Source: Diabrotica undecimpunctata (taxonomy: Eukaryota > Arthropoda > Insecta > Coleoptera > Chrysomelidae). From it: a stretch of 64,000 nucleotides of DNA. The notes beneath the pieces are model-generated. The model saw only the letters and a list, made by a program, of their open reading frames with translations. It did no database searches and was not told the origin of the DNA. Within the stretch, counting starts at the first letter, position 1, and every line of letters starts with the position of its first letter. The translations under genes and the position numbers were made by a program. Below are positions 10,087-19,408 of this stretch, piece after piece. Location of the stretch: contig NC_092804.1 in assembly GCF_040954645.1 (NCBI RefSeq), positions 39,895,753 through 39,959,752 of the forward strand. The letters run 5' to 3'.

Positions 10087-12846
10087 ATGCTGCTAGTACA
10101 ACTCTCAGTAAAACAGTTGCGTGAGCAGCTAGAAGAACGCGATGAAGATTGCAGCGGGTCCAAGAAGATCCTCCAAGAACGACTGAAGAATATTCTTAAC
10201 AAGAATGGAGATGACCCAGAGACATTCCATTTTCAGTCAGCAGAAGAAGCAGTTTTAATGAAGATCGAAGAGAGTTTCAGAAAAAATGATAAGAAATTTG
10301 AAAACGTCTCTCAAATGATAGAAGAATCTTCTAAAAGAGATGATAATAAATTAGAGAATGTTCCCAAAAGATTCGATGAAACATTCGAAAATGTATTTAG
10401 AAGATTCGACGAGACTTTACAAATAGTTAAAGAAATATGTATTCAAAACAATGAGAAATTTGAAGAAGTCTCAAGAACATTCGATAAAGTAGAAGAGAAG
10501 ATCAAACAATTAGAGACCATGATAAGTAACACAAAAGTGCTACCACCAGTTAATACGGTAGCCTTAGATCCGGTAGTGAAAAAAGAATCACCGAGAGACG
10601 AAATGACACATCATATGAGATTCAAATTGCCACCATTTGATGGAAAGTCCTCTTGGTCCATATACCTTAGACAATTTGAAGCTATTGCGACAGCCAATCA
10701 TTGGACAGAACAAGAAAAAGCTGTTTCCTTGACTGCTGCTTTACGAGGTGATGCTGCGGATATCCTAAGATCAATTCCTAAGGGTCAAGAAAAATGTTAC
10801 CAGACCTTGTTCACTCGACTAGATAAACGTTACGGAGATGCCCATCTACAACCAGTCTACAAAGTACAAATAAGAAGTAGAATCCAACGAGCAAGAGAGA
10901 GTTTGCAAGAATTTGAAGCAAATATTGCTCGTATAGCGCTGTTGGCCTATCCAGAGGCACCAGACAACGTTTTGGAAGAAATCGCTGTAGATGCCTTCGT
11001 CAATGGGTTAAGAGACATTGAACTACAGAAAGCTTTACGACTAGCAAGACCGAAAGTTTTAGATGAAGCGCTCGCTATTGCCTTGGAACATGAAACAGCT
11101 AGTCAAGTTTCACGGAGCTATCGAGTACGAACCTCTGAAGAGAGCGACGAACAAAACGAGAAACATCTGGAGGAAATCGTACGGAAAGTAGTTCGCAACA
11201 TGATGCCGAAGAGACACGAAACCAGATGTTCGAATGATGGCGACGTAGGTCACATTCGCCTTAAATTGCAAGAAAATAATACAACAGTCAGAAAGCTAGA
11301 ACAAATGGAACACAGGGCTGGAAAGAGTCATTCAAATGATGATGCTCAGTCAAGACGGGCATACAGTGCAAATCGTAATCATTGTCTTGAATTAGAAGAA
11401 CGACTTTGCCCCGTGAGACGAACCGCCGTCATTAATGATCAATGGCAGCCTCAACAGCTACAAGACGCTCAAGCAGATGATCCATGTATAAAAAGAGTAT
11501 TGGATTGGATGCGTCGAAGTGGAAGACCTTCTTGGCAAGACATTAGTGCATGTAGTCCAGAAGTCAAGTGTTACTGGAGCCAATGGAATTGCCTAGTGCT
11601 GAAAGATGATCTTCTGTATAGAACCTTTGAGAACGATGATGGTACAGAAACTAAGCTTCAGTTGATTGTACCTAAAAGTAAAGTGTCAGAAGTTTTACGT
11701 CAGTTGCATGACGGTTCATCAGGTGGACACTTTGGTATTACGAAGACTCTGCAAAAGGTTCGAGAACGGTTCTATTGGGTGAACTGTAAAGATGATGTAA
11801 GAAGATGGTGCCGGAAATGTGAACTGTGTGCAACCAGTAATGGTCCAGTTGGTAAAAAGAGGGCACCCATGAAACAGTACAATGTTGGTAGTCCTATGGA
11901 AAGAGTAGCAATCGACATTGCAGGTCCACTTCCAGAGACGAATGATGGAAATAAATATGATTCTCGATGCAAGAGTGAAAGCTATGAAGTAGGTGATCTT
12001 GTTTGGCTTTATAATCCACAACGTCGTCGAGGCTTGTCTCCCAAACTGCAAAGACAATGGGGAGGTCCGTATGAAATTAAAAAGAAAATAAATGACGTAA
12101 TATACCGAATTAAGAAGTTGCCGAAAGGTAAACCAAAAGTAGTTCACATAAATCGTCTTGCACCATATGCTGGTTCAAATGAAACAGAAGAAGCACGTAC
12201 CCTTCAACATAAGATCAAAGATGACCGGCGACCAAGCTTTAATGAATTTATGTCAAATTACGCAGAGAGAAAGAGTGCTAGATTCGGCGTGACCACAGAA
12301 GTTCAGCAGGATCTTTTTAGTGTTCCGCATAACGTCTCTCTAGCCCACTGTGTTGCCCAAGATCTTGAGATGACTAAAGGAATCTCATCCGTATTTTATA
12401 AGGAATTCGGTCGTTTGGACGAGTTAAAAAACCAGCAGCCTAAAGTTGGAAGAGTACTGAGATTAGAAGATGGTTCTCGATCTTTGCTGTATATGGTGAC
12501 CAGGAAGTCGTATACAGACAGGGCAAGCTACGAGGATATATGGCGTGCTCTAACTAATTTGAAGAAAATTGTGTGCAATTACGACATCAAGAATTTGGCC
12601 TTACCCAAAATAGGCCATGCATTAGATAATCTGGACTGGAAGATTGTCAGAAGCATGCTTGAAGTGATCTTCCGAGAAACCGGCGTACGAATTACTGTGT
12701 GTTGCATTAACCCGATGAGATCGTATCCTTCAAAGTCAGTAGACTGTTATTTCTTTCTAAAGGGTTCATGCAGAGCTGGAGAGTCCTGTAGATTCCGCCA
12801 TCCTGTGCCTACATATAGAGTTGCTGATCGGGACAATCAGATTTAA
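10087..12846 (+). CDS. Gag / RNase-H relic / integrase relic / macrodomain / CCCH fusion
   Basis: An intact 919-codon frame runs from an ATG 106 bases after the LTR to a TAA beside the polypurine tract. In order it encodes: a SAP-like N-terminus (about 5-40); coiled coil (55-146); Gag capsid-like region (177-345: MRFKLPPFDG, GDAADILRSIP); the tail of RNase H (407-424, MEHRAGKSHSND); an integrase HHCC finger (H541, H548, C578, C581); the first integrase Asp (D610 in VAIDIAGP); an in-frame deletion after residue 624; and the integrase C-terminal GPY domain (about 628-696). Novel additions follow. Residues 733-874 resemble a TARG1/OARD1-class macrodomain, with SLAHCVAQDLEMTKGIS, a candidate catalytic Lys at 807 (VTRKSY) and Asp at 847 (HALDNLDW). 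Then comes a CCCH finger, C887-X7-C895-X5-C901-X3-H905. A Gag particle protein is likely. ADP-ribose binding or hydrolysis is inferred from motifs only. Confidence 0.9.
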   Translation: MLLVQLSVKQLREQLEERDEDCSGSKKILQERLKNILNKNGDDPETFHFQSAEEAVLMKIEESFRKNDKKFENVSQMIEESSKRDDNKLENVPKRFDETFENVFRRFDETLQIVKEICIQNNEKFEEVSRTFDKVEEKIKQLETMISNTKVLPPVNTVALDPVVKKESPRDEMTHHMRFKLPPFDGKSSWSIYLRQFEAIATANHWTEQEKAVSLTAALRGDAADILRSIPKGQEKCYQTLFTRLDKRYGDAHLQPVYKVQIRSRIQRARESLQEFEANIARIALLAYPEAPDNVLEEIAVDAFVNGLRDIELQKALRLARPKVLDEALAIALEHETASQVSRSYRVRTSEESDEQNEKHLEEIVRKVVRNMMPKRHETRCSNDGDVGHIRLKLQENNTTVRKLEQMEHRAGKSHSNDDAQSRRAYSANRNHCLELEERLCPVRRTAVINDQWQPQQLQDAQADDPCIKRVLDWMRRSGRPSWQDISACSPEVKCYWSQWNCLVLKDDLLYRTFENDDGTETKLQLIVPKSKVSEVLRQLHDGSSGGHFGITKTLQKVRERFYWVNCKDDVRRWCRKCELCATSNGPVGKKRAPMKQYNVGSPMERVAIDIAGPLPETNDGNKYDSRCKSESYEVGDLVWLYNPQRRRGLSPKLQRQWGGPYEIKKKINDVIYRIKKLPKGKPKVVHINRLAPYAGSNETEEARTLQHKIKDDRRPSFNEFMSNYAERKSARFGVTTEVQQDLFSVPHNVSLAHCVAQDLEMTKGISSVFYKEFGRLDELKNQQPKVGRVLRLEDGSRSLLYMVTRKSYTDRASYEDIWRALTNLKKIVCNYDIKNLALPKIGHALDNLDWKIVRSMLEVIFRETGVRITVCCINPMRSYPSKSVDCYFFLKGSCRAGESCRFRHPVPTYRVADRDNQI

Positions 12847-12857
12847 GAGGGGAGCAG
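12845..12857 (+). other. Polypurine tract
   Basis: The purine-rich run aagaggggagcag ends immediately before the 3' LTR and overlaps the stop codon of the long frame. This is the normal place for plus-strand priming. It contains one C. Confidence 0.75.
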
Positions 12858-13132
12858 TGTAACGAAATAGCCCATCTCCGATACGTCATAATTCTTAGAA
12901 GGACGAATCTAGAAAACGTAGGAATCGGCTTGTCAATAGCGCCCGTCTTTCGGACGGGAGACAATTAGAGGTGGGACAACGCCAGAATGTTCTCGAAAAG
13001 TAACTTTATTATATATATATATGTAACGTTGTTAGGAGTGAGTTTAGTTGATAAGAGAGTACCGAACTGTAAACTTATAAATAAATATATGTATATAAAT
13101 TCGAACCGCTCGTTTTATTTAATCACGCTACA
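12858..13132 (+). repeat. 3' LTR
   Basis: This LTR is identical to the 5' LTR except that two adjacent A bases near the right end read TC here. It has the same 275-bp length and is followed directly by the target duplication atac. Confidence 0.92.
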
Positions 13133-13165
13133 ATACATATTCTTCTTCTTAGCCACAATATCTTC

Positions 13166-14584
13166 AATGAAAAAAACATAGATCTTTTAGTCCAACTACT
13201 GAACACAATCGATTCCACAGGAATCATTCCACGTGAAATGCTGACATTTATTTGTCTACCAAAGAAAGTAAATGCCAAAGAATGTAGTGATTATCGAACG
13301 ATCAGTCTAATGTCATATACCTTAAAAACCCTGCTAAAAATCATCCATAATAGAATACACGCTAAGCTGGAGATGGATATTAGTGATTCCCAATTTGGAT
13401 TTCGGAATAGAATGGGCACAAGAGAGGCACTATTTTCTTTTAACGTGCTGACCCAAAGATGTTTGGATGTTAATCGAGATCTTTATGTATGCTTTATAGA
13501 CTACAACAAGGCATTCGATAAGGTAAAACATGAACGACTTATAGAAGTACTCAAAAACAAGAATCTGGATGTGAGTAATGTAACATTGATATCAAATTTA
13601 TACTATAGCCAACGATCAAATGTGAACATTGGAAGAGAAGTGTCAGAAGAAGTGGAGATAAGGAGAGGGGTCAGGCAAGGTTTCATACTGTCGCCGTTAT
13701 TGTTTAATGCTTACTCTGAAGAAATCATACAAGAAGCTTTGGTGAACGAGACAGTCGGCATAAAAGTGAACGGAAGTTTAATTAACAACATTAGGTATGC
13801 CGACGATACAGTCATAATAGCTGACAACTTGGAAGACTTAGAAAAAGTAATGAACAAAATATTAAGATATAGTGGAGAATACTGACTTGCTCAACATCAA
13901 AAAAACCAAATTCATGAAAATTAGCAAGAACAACAATACAAACGAAATATTAACGGTAGGCGGCCAGCAGATTGAGAGAGTAAAAAGATATACTTACTTG
14001 GGAACGATAATCACAGAAAATAACGATTATACTGCAGAAATAAGAGTCAGAAATGAAAAAGCACGTGCCAACTTCGTCAAAATGAAAAAGATTTTATGCA
14101 GCAAAGATCTGACATTGGCCCTCAGAATAAGGCTAGTTAAATGCTATGTACACAGTGTACTCTACTATGGAGCTGAATTATGGACATTAAACCGGAATAC
14201 AATAAATCGACTTAACGCGTTTGAAATGTGGACATTTAGAAGATTGTTATAGGATTCCATGGGTAGATAGAATCACGAATACAGAAGTGTTAAGGAGAAT
14301 AGGCAGAGAGAGGGAAATGGAAAATACAATAAAAGAAAGGAAATTGCAATATCTCGGATATGTGATGAGAGGCGAAAGATACAACATCTTGAGACTCATA
14401 ATTCAAGGAAAAGTAGAGGGTAGGAGAAGCGTAGGAAGAAGACGCGTTTCCTGGTTGAAGAACCTGAGAAAGTGGTTTGGTTGCAGCTCAAGGCAATTGT
14501 TCAGAGCAGCTGCCTCAAAGGTCAGAATAGCCATGATGATTGCCAACCTTCGTCGCGAAGATGGCACTTAAAGAAGAAGATGAA
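13166..14584 (+). pseudogene. LINE-A copy 1, 5'-truncated reverse transcriptase
   Basis: Plus-strand RT remnant: fingers (CSDYRTISLMSYTLK, SQFGFRNRMGTREALF), motif A (CFIDYNKAFDKV), motif B (GVRQGFILSPLLFN), catalytic RYADDTVIIA, then post-RT blocks (YTYLGTIITENNDYTAEIR; FEMWTFRRLL) and the C-terminus WLKNLRKWFGCSS...ANLRREDGT. Two frameshifts (near 13880 and 14240) break it, and the endonuclease half is missing. It ends in an aagaagaagatgaa tail. The flanks gccacaatatcttc (13152-13165) and gctacaatatcttc (14585-14598) match at 13 of 14 bases, a target-site duplication, so this copy inserted into LINE-C. Confidence 0.85.
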
Positions 14585-14900
14585 GCTACAATATCTTCTA
14601 TTTCTTCACTCCACCATTCATTTTTAATCTTTATACAATCCACTTCTCCATTGCTGCTTCGTCAAGAGCTTTCATTATAATTTCATTAAAAATATATTTT
14701 ATACTTGTCCAAATTTGCACGGCTCTGATACTCAGTCTTCTACCCTCTAGGGCGATGTAACTCTCCACATATTACAGATGGCATTACTTACAACTATTTT
14801 ATACTTCGAGTATTGTCTTATTTTCTCCTCATACCTTCTTTATTTTTTATTTCTCACTTTATTTCTATCCTTTAACCTTTGTAATCATATTCATCTCTCT
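14585..14900 (-). pseudogene. LINE-C continuation beyond the insertions
   Basis: Minus-strand reading gives pieces such as IKYIFNEIIMKALDEAAME and KNEWWSEEIEDIVA, the region between endonuclease and RT of the LINE whose RT start lies at 8880-9705. The reading passes across the LINE-A and LTR insertions: NEWWSEEIEDIVA ends here and DIVAKKKNMY is at 13133-13165. The upstream (higher-coordinate) limit is uncertain. Confidence 0.6.
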
Positions 14901-15619
14901 CTCTGAGCGAATCATGCTTATATTATTATTATTATCATGTTACAATCAACTTTATTATTAACACATACAATTTATATCGTTTATTTTTAAAATACTACTT
15001 ACTTTTCTACCTATCTGGAATATCCGATCATTGCTGTGTCGGAAGCAATCTAATTTCCCTTTAAATGAATATTCTTTCCCCATTTTATTCGATACCTTAT
15101 TGTATTTACGAGACGCACCAGTACTTTCCGATAGCGAGTCTCCTCCATAAAATCCTCTCTTTTATTAGACATTGATTTCTATACGGAAGACGTGACAGGA
15201 ACAGAATATATAACAGCTTTTTAAAAGTTCTGAATGGCAAAGTTTCTAGAAAGTAACCAGTGGTGTCCTCTATTATATCCGAAAATTGTGGAAATTGATT
15301 TTTTAGAAATAATAATATACGGGGCGTTGTGGTATATAATTATAAAAATTAGTCGATAAAAAGCAGTTTAAAAATTATGTCATAATGAAATTAGTGTAGC
15401 GTAAAACCTTTATTACTTATTAATGTTTATAAACAGGTCCATTAAAGTTTTTAATATTAATTTTACATTGTTATCGGTGTTGACAGGACCTGTTCCGAAG
15501 TTATTTTTTTTTTTTTTATTTAACATCCTCCCGAAGTATATTAGCGATATAACGATTTTGGTATATTTAAATGCGATTAACAGTACTTACATGATTAATT
15601 CACATGTGGGCCAATCCAC
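14901..15619. other. No recognisable gene
   Basis: The stretch is AT-rich with a short ATT-type simple repeat near 14920 and a T-run near 15508. The imperfect repeat catgtgggccaatcca at about 15603 and 15645 sits at the edge of the following LINE. Confidence 0.5.
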
Positions 15620-17785
15620 ACAAGCCACATGTGGGGACAATGTCATGTGGGCCAATCCAAGGCAGGATATGAATCAATACATGTAGAACTAGGATTTGGA
15701 ACTAGAAATAAAGTTGGAGGTGACATGCTTGACTTAGCAACTGCGTTAGATATGGCCATTGTTAACACATTCTTTTAAAACAAAGAAACTTAGCTTCTTA
15801 CATACAAAAGTGGACAAAATCAATCCCAAATAGATTATTTCGTGGCAAGAAAAGAAGATATACATGAATGTAAGGAATGCAAGGTAATAGAAAGTGAGAC
15901 AGTAAGCCAACAACATAAGTTGCTTGTACTGGACCTTGAAGTAAAAAACGAAACCAAACGTATCGGAGAGGACCACAAAAAAATTGGTGGATGTTTAAAA
16001 GAGAATGTTTGAGAATAAGAAGAACTGGTGGTGGTCTAACGAAATTCAAAAAAAAAATGAGAGAGAAGAAAAGATTATATAAACAGTGGCAAGACAATAA
16101 ATCGGACACATATCTTCAAAACTATACGGTCGCTAAAAAGGAAGCAAAAGTGGCAGTATCAAAAGCAAAAATAGCCAAACAGAGAGCAAAGAAAGCAAAA
16201 AATTCAGATTAGATGTATCCGAGATGAAAATAGTAAAATACTTATTCACGAAAAGGATGTCAAAAAAAGATGGAAAAAGTACTTTGACGGGTTATTAAAT
16301 GAAGAATTTGACAGATAACCAGTTAAGTTAACGAAGATAGTAACCAATAGTAAACAAAATAACAAACGAAAAAGTGGCTCAAGCAACTCAAAAAATAAAG
16401 AAAGGAAAAGCAGTTGGACCAGATGATATGCCTGTGGAAGTGTGAAAAGCATTAGAAGAGAAAGGGACAAATTGGTTAACAAGTATATTTAATAGAATTA
16501 TGGAAGTTGGACAAATGCCAGACGAATGGAGAAGTAGTTTGTTAGTACCCCGTCTACAAAAACAAGGAAGATGTACAAACTACAGGGCCATAACACTACT
16601 TAGTCATACCATGAAAATATGAAAGAGAGTAATTGACAACCAGATACGTCAAGAAATCGAAATATTTGATAACCAGTTTGGCTTTATGCAAGGCAGACCA
16701 ATCACAGACGCAATTTTCATTATAAGGTAGTCGATGAAAAAATACAGGAATAAAGGAACAAACACTTATATGGTATTTATTGATCTTGAGAAAGCATATG
16801 AAAGGTTACTCGGAAGATTCTGTGGTGAGTACTCAATAAGAAAGGAGTCCCCGGTGAATATGTAAAGATTGTGATAGACATGTATGAGGGAGTAACAACT
16901 AGTGTTAGGGCAGGTGTGTGGGCGAGACTGATAAATTTCATGGGAAAGTAGGAGGATTGCGCCAAGTGCTTAGTCCTTATTTATTTTTATTAGTTCTGGA
17001 TGAAATAACAGCGAAACTACAGGGTAATCCTTTCGAAGATTGCTGTAGACGAGCGGTCAAATTATCTTCTCAGGTCTTTCAGCCAAGAGTTTTGGCGTCT
17101 TCTAACTGATCTTTTACCCTGCACTTTGTAGTGGTGCTTAATGCATGCTGATGATGAAGTGTTAGTATGAAATAGTGAAAGCGACTTAGAACAAATACTG
17201 GTACAGTGGAGACAAGCTCTTGAGGAAAAAAGTTTAAAACCTGGTAGGACAAAAACCAAGTATTTGGAATGTTCATTTAAAGATGGATTTAGTACAAATA
17301 AAATGTTATATTTAGATAATGAAATGATTGTGAAAATTAATAGTTTCAAGTACGTAGCATCGGTATTACAGAGTAATGGGGGATAGATGGAGATGCATGC
17401 AGTAGAATTAAGGTTAGATAGATGAAGTGGAAATGAGAATAGGAATGAATGAAGTGACAAAAAAGGATAAAATTAGGAATGAGTATATTAGGGAAATTCT
17501 AGGGATGGCACCAATTGTTGCCAAGATGCAAGAGCATAGGTTAAGATGGTTTGGTCATATTCAACGTAGAGACGTTAATTACATAATACAAAGAAATGCA
17601 GATCTACGGGTTCCTGGAAGTAGTAGGAGAAAAATACCAATAAAGCGCTGGGAGGAGACGCTTAGGCAGACATATCAGTAAAGAGTATTAATATTGATAT
17701 AACCCAAGATAGACACTTATGGAGAAATGTAATTAGGGAAGCCAACCCTACATAGGTATATAGGCAAATAGAATAATGATGATGA
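15620..17785 (+). pseudogene. RTE-like LINE, decayed but nearly full coding span
   Basis: From left to right: endonuclease C-terminus (GTRNKVGGDMLDL; SQIDYFVARKEDI), a lysine-rich linker (15991-16210), RT N-terminus (KKRWKKYFDGLLNEEFD; KGKAVGPDDMPVEVW), fingers (CTNYRAITLLSHTMKI; NQFGFMQGRPITDAIF), motif A (MVFIDLEKAYE), a damaged motif B (LSPYLFLLVLDEITAKLQGN), HADDEVLV (17144-17167), post-RT region and C-terminus (IRNEYIREILGMAP; RLRWFGHIQRRD). Many stops and frameshifts are present. The 3' end is an aatgatgatgatga tail near 17775. The segment at about 17040-17145 between motif B and HADD is foreign: on the minus strand it encodes a LINE-A C-terminal scrap (QGKRSVRRRQNSWLKDLR). Confidence 0.75.
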
Positions 17786-18204
17786 TGACATAATTAAATT
17801 ATTGTATACAACATATTTATACAAGACAGACACCTTATTAGTTTTCTGTAGTAAAAATTCCTTCCAAGTAGCGTTTGCAAGCTATTCTGAAGGCGATATA
17901 CACCTCTTTCAATAGTATATTTAGGACAGTCAATAAGGGAAATGGTCTGTGCCAGGAATGAGAAAACTTTTTCTTCTGCCTGCCAATATTTACTAAAGGA
18001 ATATATGGTGGATCAAGATGTTGAATTTTTAGTTATGTTGTTTGCTGAAATAAAAATATTAATTTTTCGGAAACACTTTTATTGTGCAATATTACAAAAT
18101 AACTGATTGAAATACAAAAGCAATCGTAAGTAACTGAATTAAAATTTTATGTAAGCTGTGAAGTAGAAGGTAGAGGTAGCAGAACTAGACTTTGTGGTGA
18201 TATG
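17786..18204. other. No recognisable gene
   Basis: The stretch is AT-rich and lies between the 3' tail of the LINE and the hAT relic. It may contain the terminal part of the hAT element, but no inverted repeat was identified. Confidence 0.45.
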
Positions 18205-18970
18205 TAAAATGTGGAGCTGTTTTTGTTTTTGCATGATTTCCTCATAATTCGGCTGCATTTGTAATACTGAAATTTTTAGTACTGTAAACATAACCATATT
18301 TTTTGGTAGTGGGCAACTATATTTGGGTATTGTATCCTAGATATGGCCTTATAAATTTGCTGATATTAAGAAAAAGTTGCTTAAACCGTTGACATTAAAA
18401 GGCATGGAAAAAATGTTACGCAATGGTTCAATTTTCTTAAAATCTAGAAATATCTTCTCAAATTCCTCATGCAGTTTTTTTACTTTTTGAGCGAACCTTT
18501 GTAAGTTTTCTTCTTAGACAGGTGCTCATTTTGGGAAAATGGGTGAGTTTATTTTTCTCTATATATCTGGGAAATAGTTTAAGCTGCAGAAGTCATATTT
18601 AATTTTTTTAGGTGTGACAACAAATCTGTAAAAAATACGAATTCAGGAAGCCAATTTTCGTCAAACATGATCTTCAAGTCATCTGGCTTGCTCCGCCAAA
18701 AAGTTCTGAATCTCCTTCCTTAATTCCATACTCTCTCAAATGCGTTACCGCAACTTAACCAGCTTACTTTAATATGGTAGAGAAGATCAGAAAATTCGCT
18801 TTCGGTGGATTTTAAAAACTCTTGTCTATGCATCAAACCTCGTGAACGCATTGTGTTAAAAGTTTAACAACCACACTCAATGCGGATTGTATGTTAAGAT
18901 GTGCTTTAGACAACACATCCTGGTGTATTAAGCAGTGCAAAAATAATTAAAAGTATTTTCGTCAAAATTT
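18205..18970 (-). pseudogene. hAT-family transposase relic
   Basis: Minus-strand frames recover successive blocks of a hAT transposase of the kind domesticated as GTF2IRD2/ZBED5-like proteins: LHCLIHQDVLSKAHLNIQSA, then a mutated RSRGLMHRQEFL, then SDLLYHIKVSWLSCGNAFERV, KLHEEFEKIFLDFKKIEPL, and a C-terminal QMQPNYEEIMQKQK. Numerous frameshifts and stops separate them, so this is an ancient copy. The N-terminal BED finger and the element ends were not found. Confidence 0.65.
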
Positions 18971-19330
18971 GGAAGAATGCTTAAATTTTTTACGTCAAAT
19001 TGTTGAACAGTCATAATTTCAAAATTGTATATATTTGTAGGTGATACTCTTTAATTATTTAATCTTTTCATTAAATTTGTGTCTTCACATTTAGTTAAAT
19101 TTTTGTTTAAATTAGCTTTTAAACTCAAAGTCAGCTAAGGACTCAGAGGAGCCTGAAATAACAATGTTTTTTAATAAATATAAATCTTCTTAATTCTAAG
19201 TAATAAAATTCGCTTACAATATAAAGATGATGCTAATGTGCATTTCTTCGATCTTAAAGGCTTCTCTCTAACTTCTAATTCCATCGGGCGAACCCTCTGC
19301 AGGTGGTTGATAGTAGGTAGGGCTGGTTCT
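18971..19330. other. No recognisable gene
   Basis: AT-rich DNA with no coding signal. It runs up to the first copy of the 78-bp direct repeat. Confidence 0.45.
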
Positions 19331-19408
19331 TGGAATAGTGGACAAATACTTAAAAGTGACGAGGATCTTCAAATACTTTTACAGTTCTTTACTGACTCTG
19401 CGTCAATT
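19331..19408 (+). repeat. 78-bp direct repeat, left copy (long target duplication)
   Basis: It begins tggaatagtggacaaatac and ends gcgtcaatt, and is repeated at 20904-20981 with four mismatches. It lies exactly at the 3' tail of the minus-strand LINE-D, while the other copy lies at that LINE's 5' end. This is best explained as an unusually long target-site duplication. Confidence 0.7.

Larger units (their letters stand above)
9706..13132 (+). mobile_element. Young Ty3/gypsy-type LTR element with macrodomain
   Basis: The element has two 275-bp direct LTRs (9706-9980 and 12858-13132), each TG...CA, which differ only at two adjacent bases near their right end. It is flanked by a 4-bp target duplication, atac (9702-9705 and 13133-13136). 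Between the LTRs lie a leader, one 919-codon frame and a polypurine tract. Protease, reverse transcriptase, most of RNase H and the integrase core are absent, so transposition would need enzymes from a relative. The near-identical LTRs and open frame argue for a recent insertion. It landed in LINE-C, close to the LINE-A insertion at 13166. Confidence 0.92.

Noticed and set aside
11719..12147. Minus-strand open frames inside the LTR element
   Set aside because: They are shadows of the intact plus-strand 919-codon frame.
9706..13132. Possibility that the macrodomain frame is a host gene that happens to lie between two solo LTRs
   Set aside because: It is continuous in frame with Gag and integrase relics, the polypurine tract and 3' LTR follow directly, and the 4-bp target duplication encloses everything.
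17062..17460. Minus-strand frame of 132 codons
   Set aside because: Only its last 20 or so residues have a family match (a LINE-A scrap). The rest is antisense to the plus-strand LINE.
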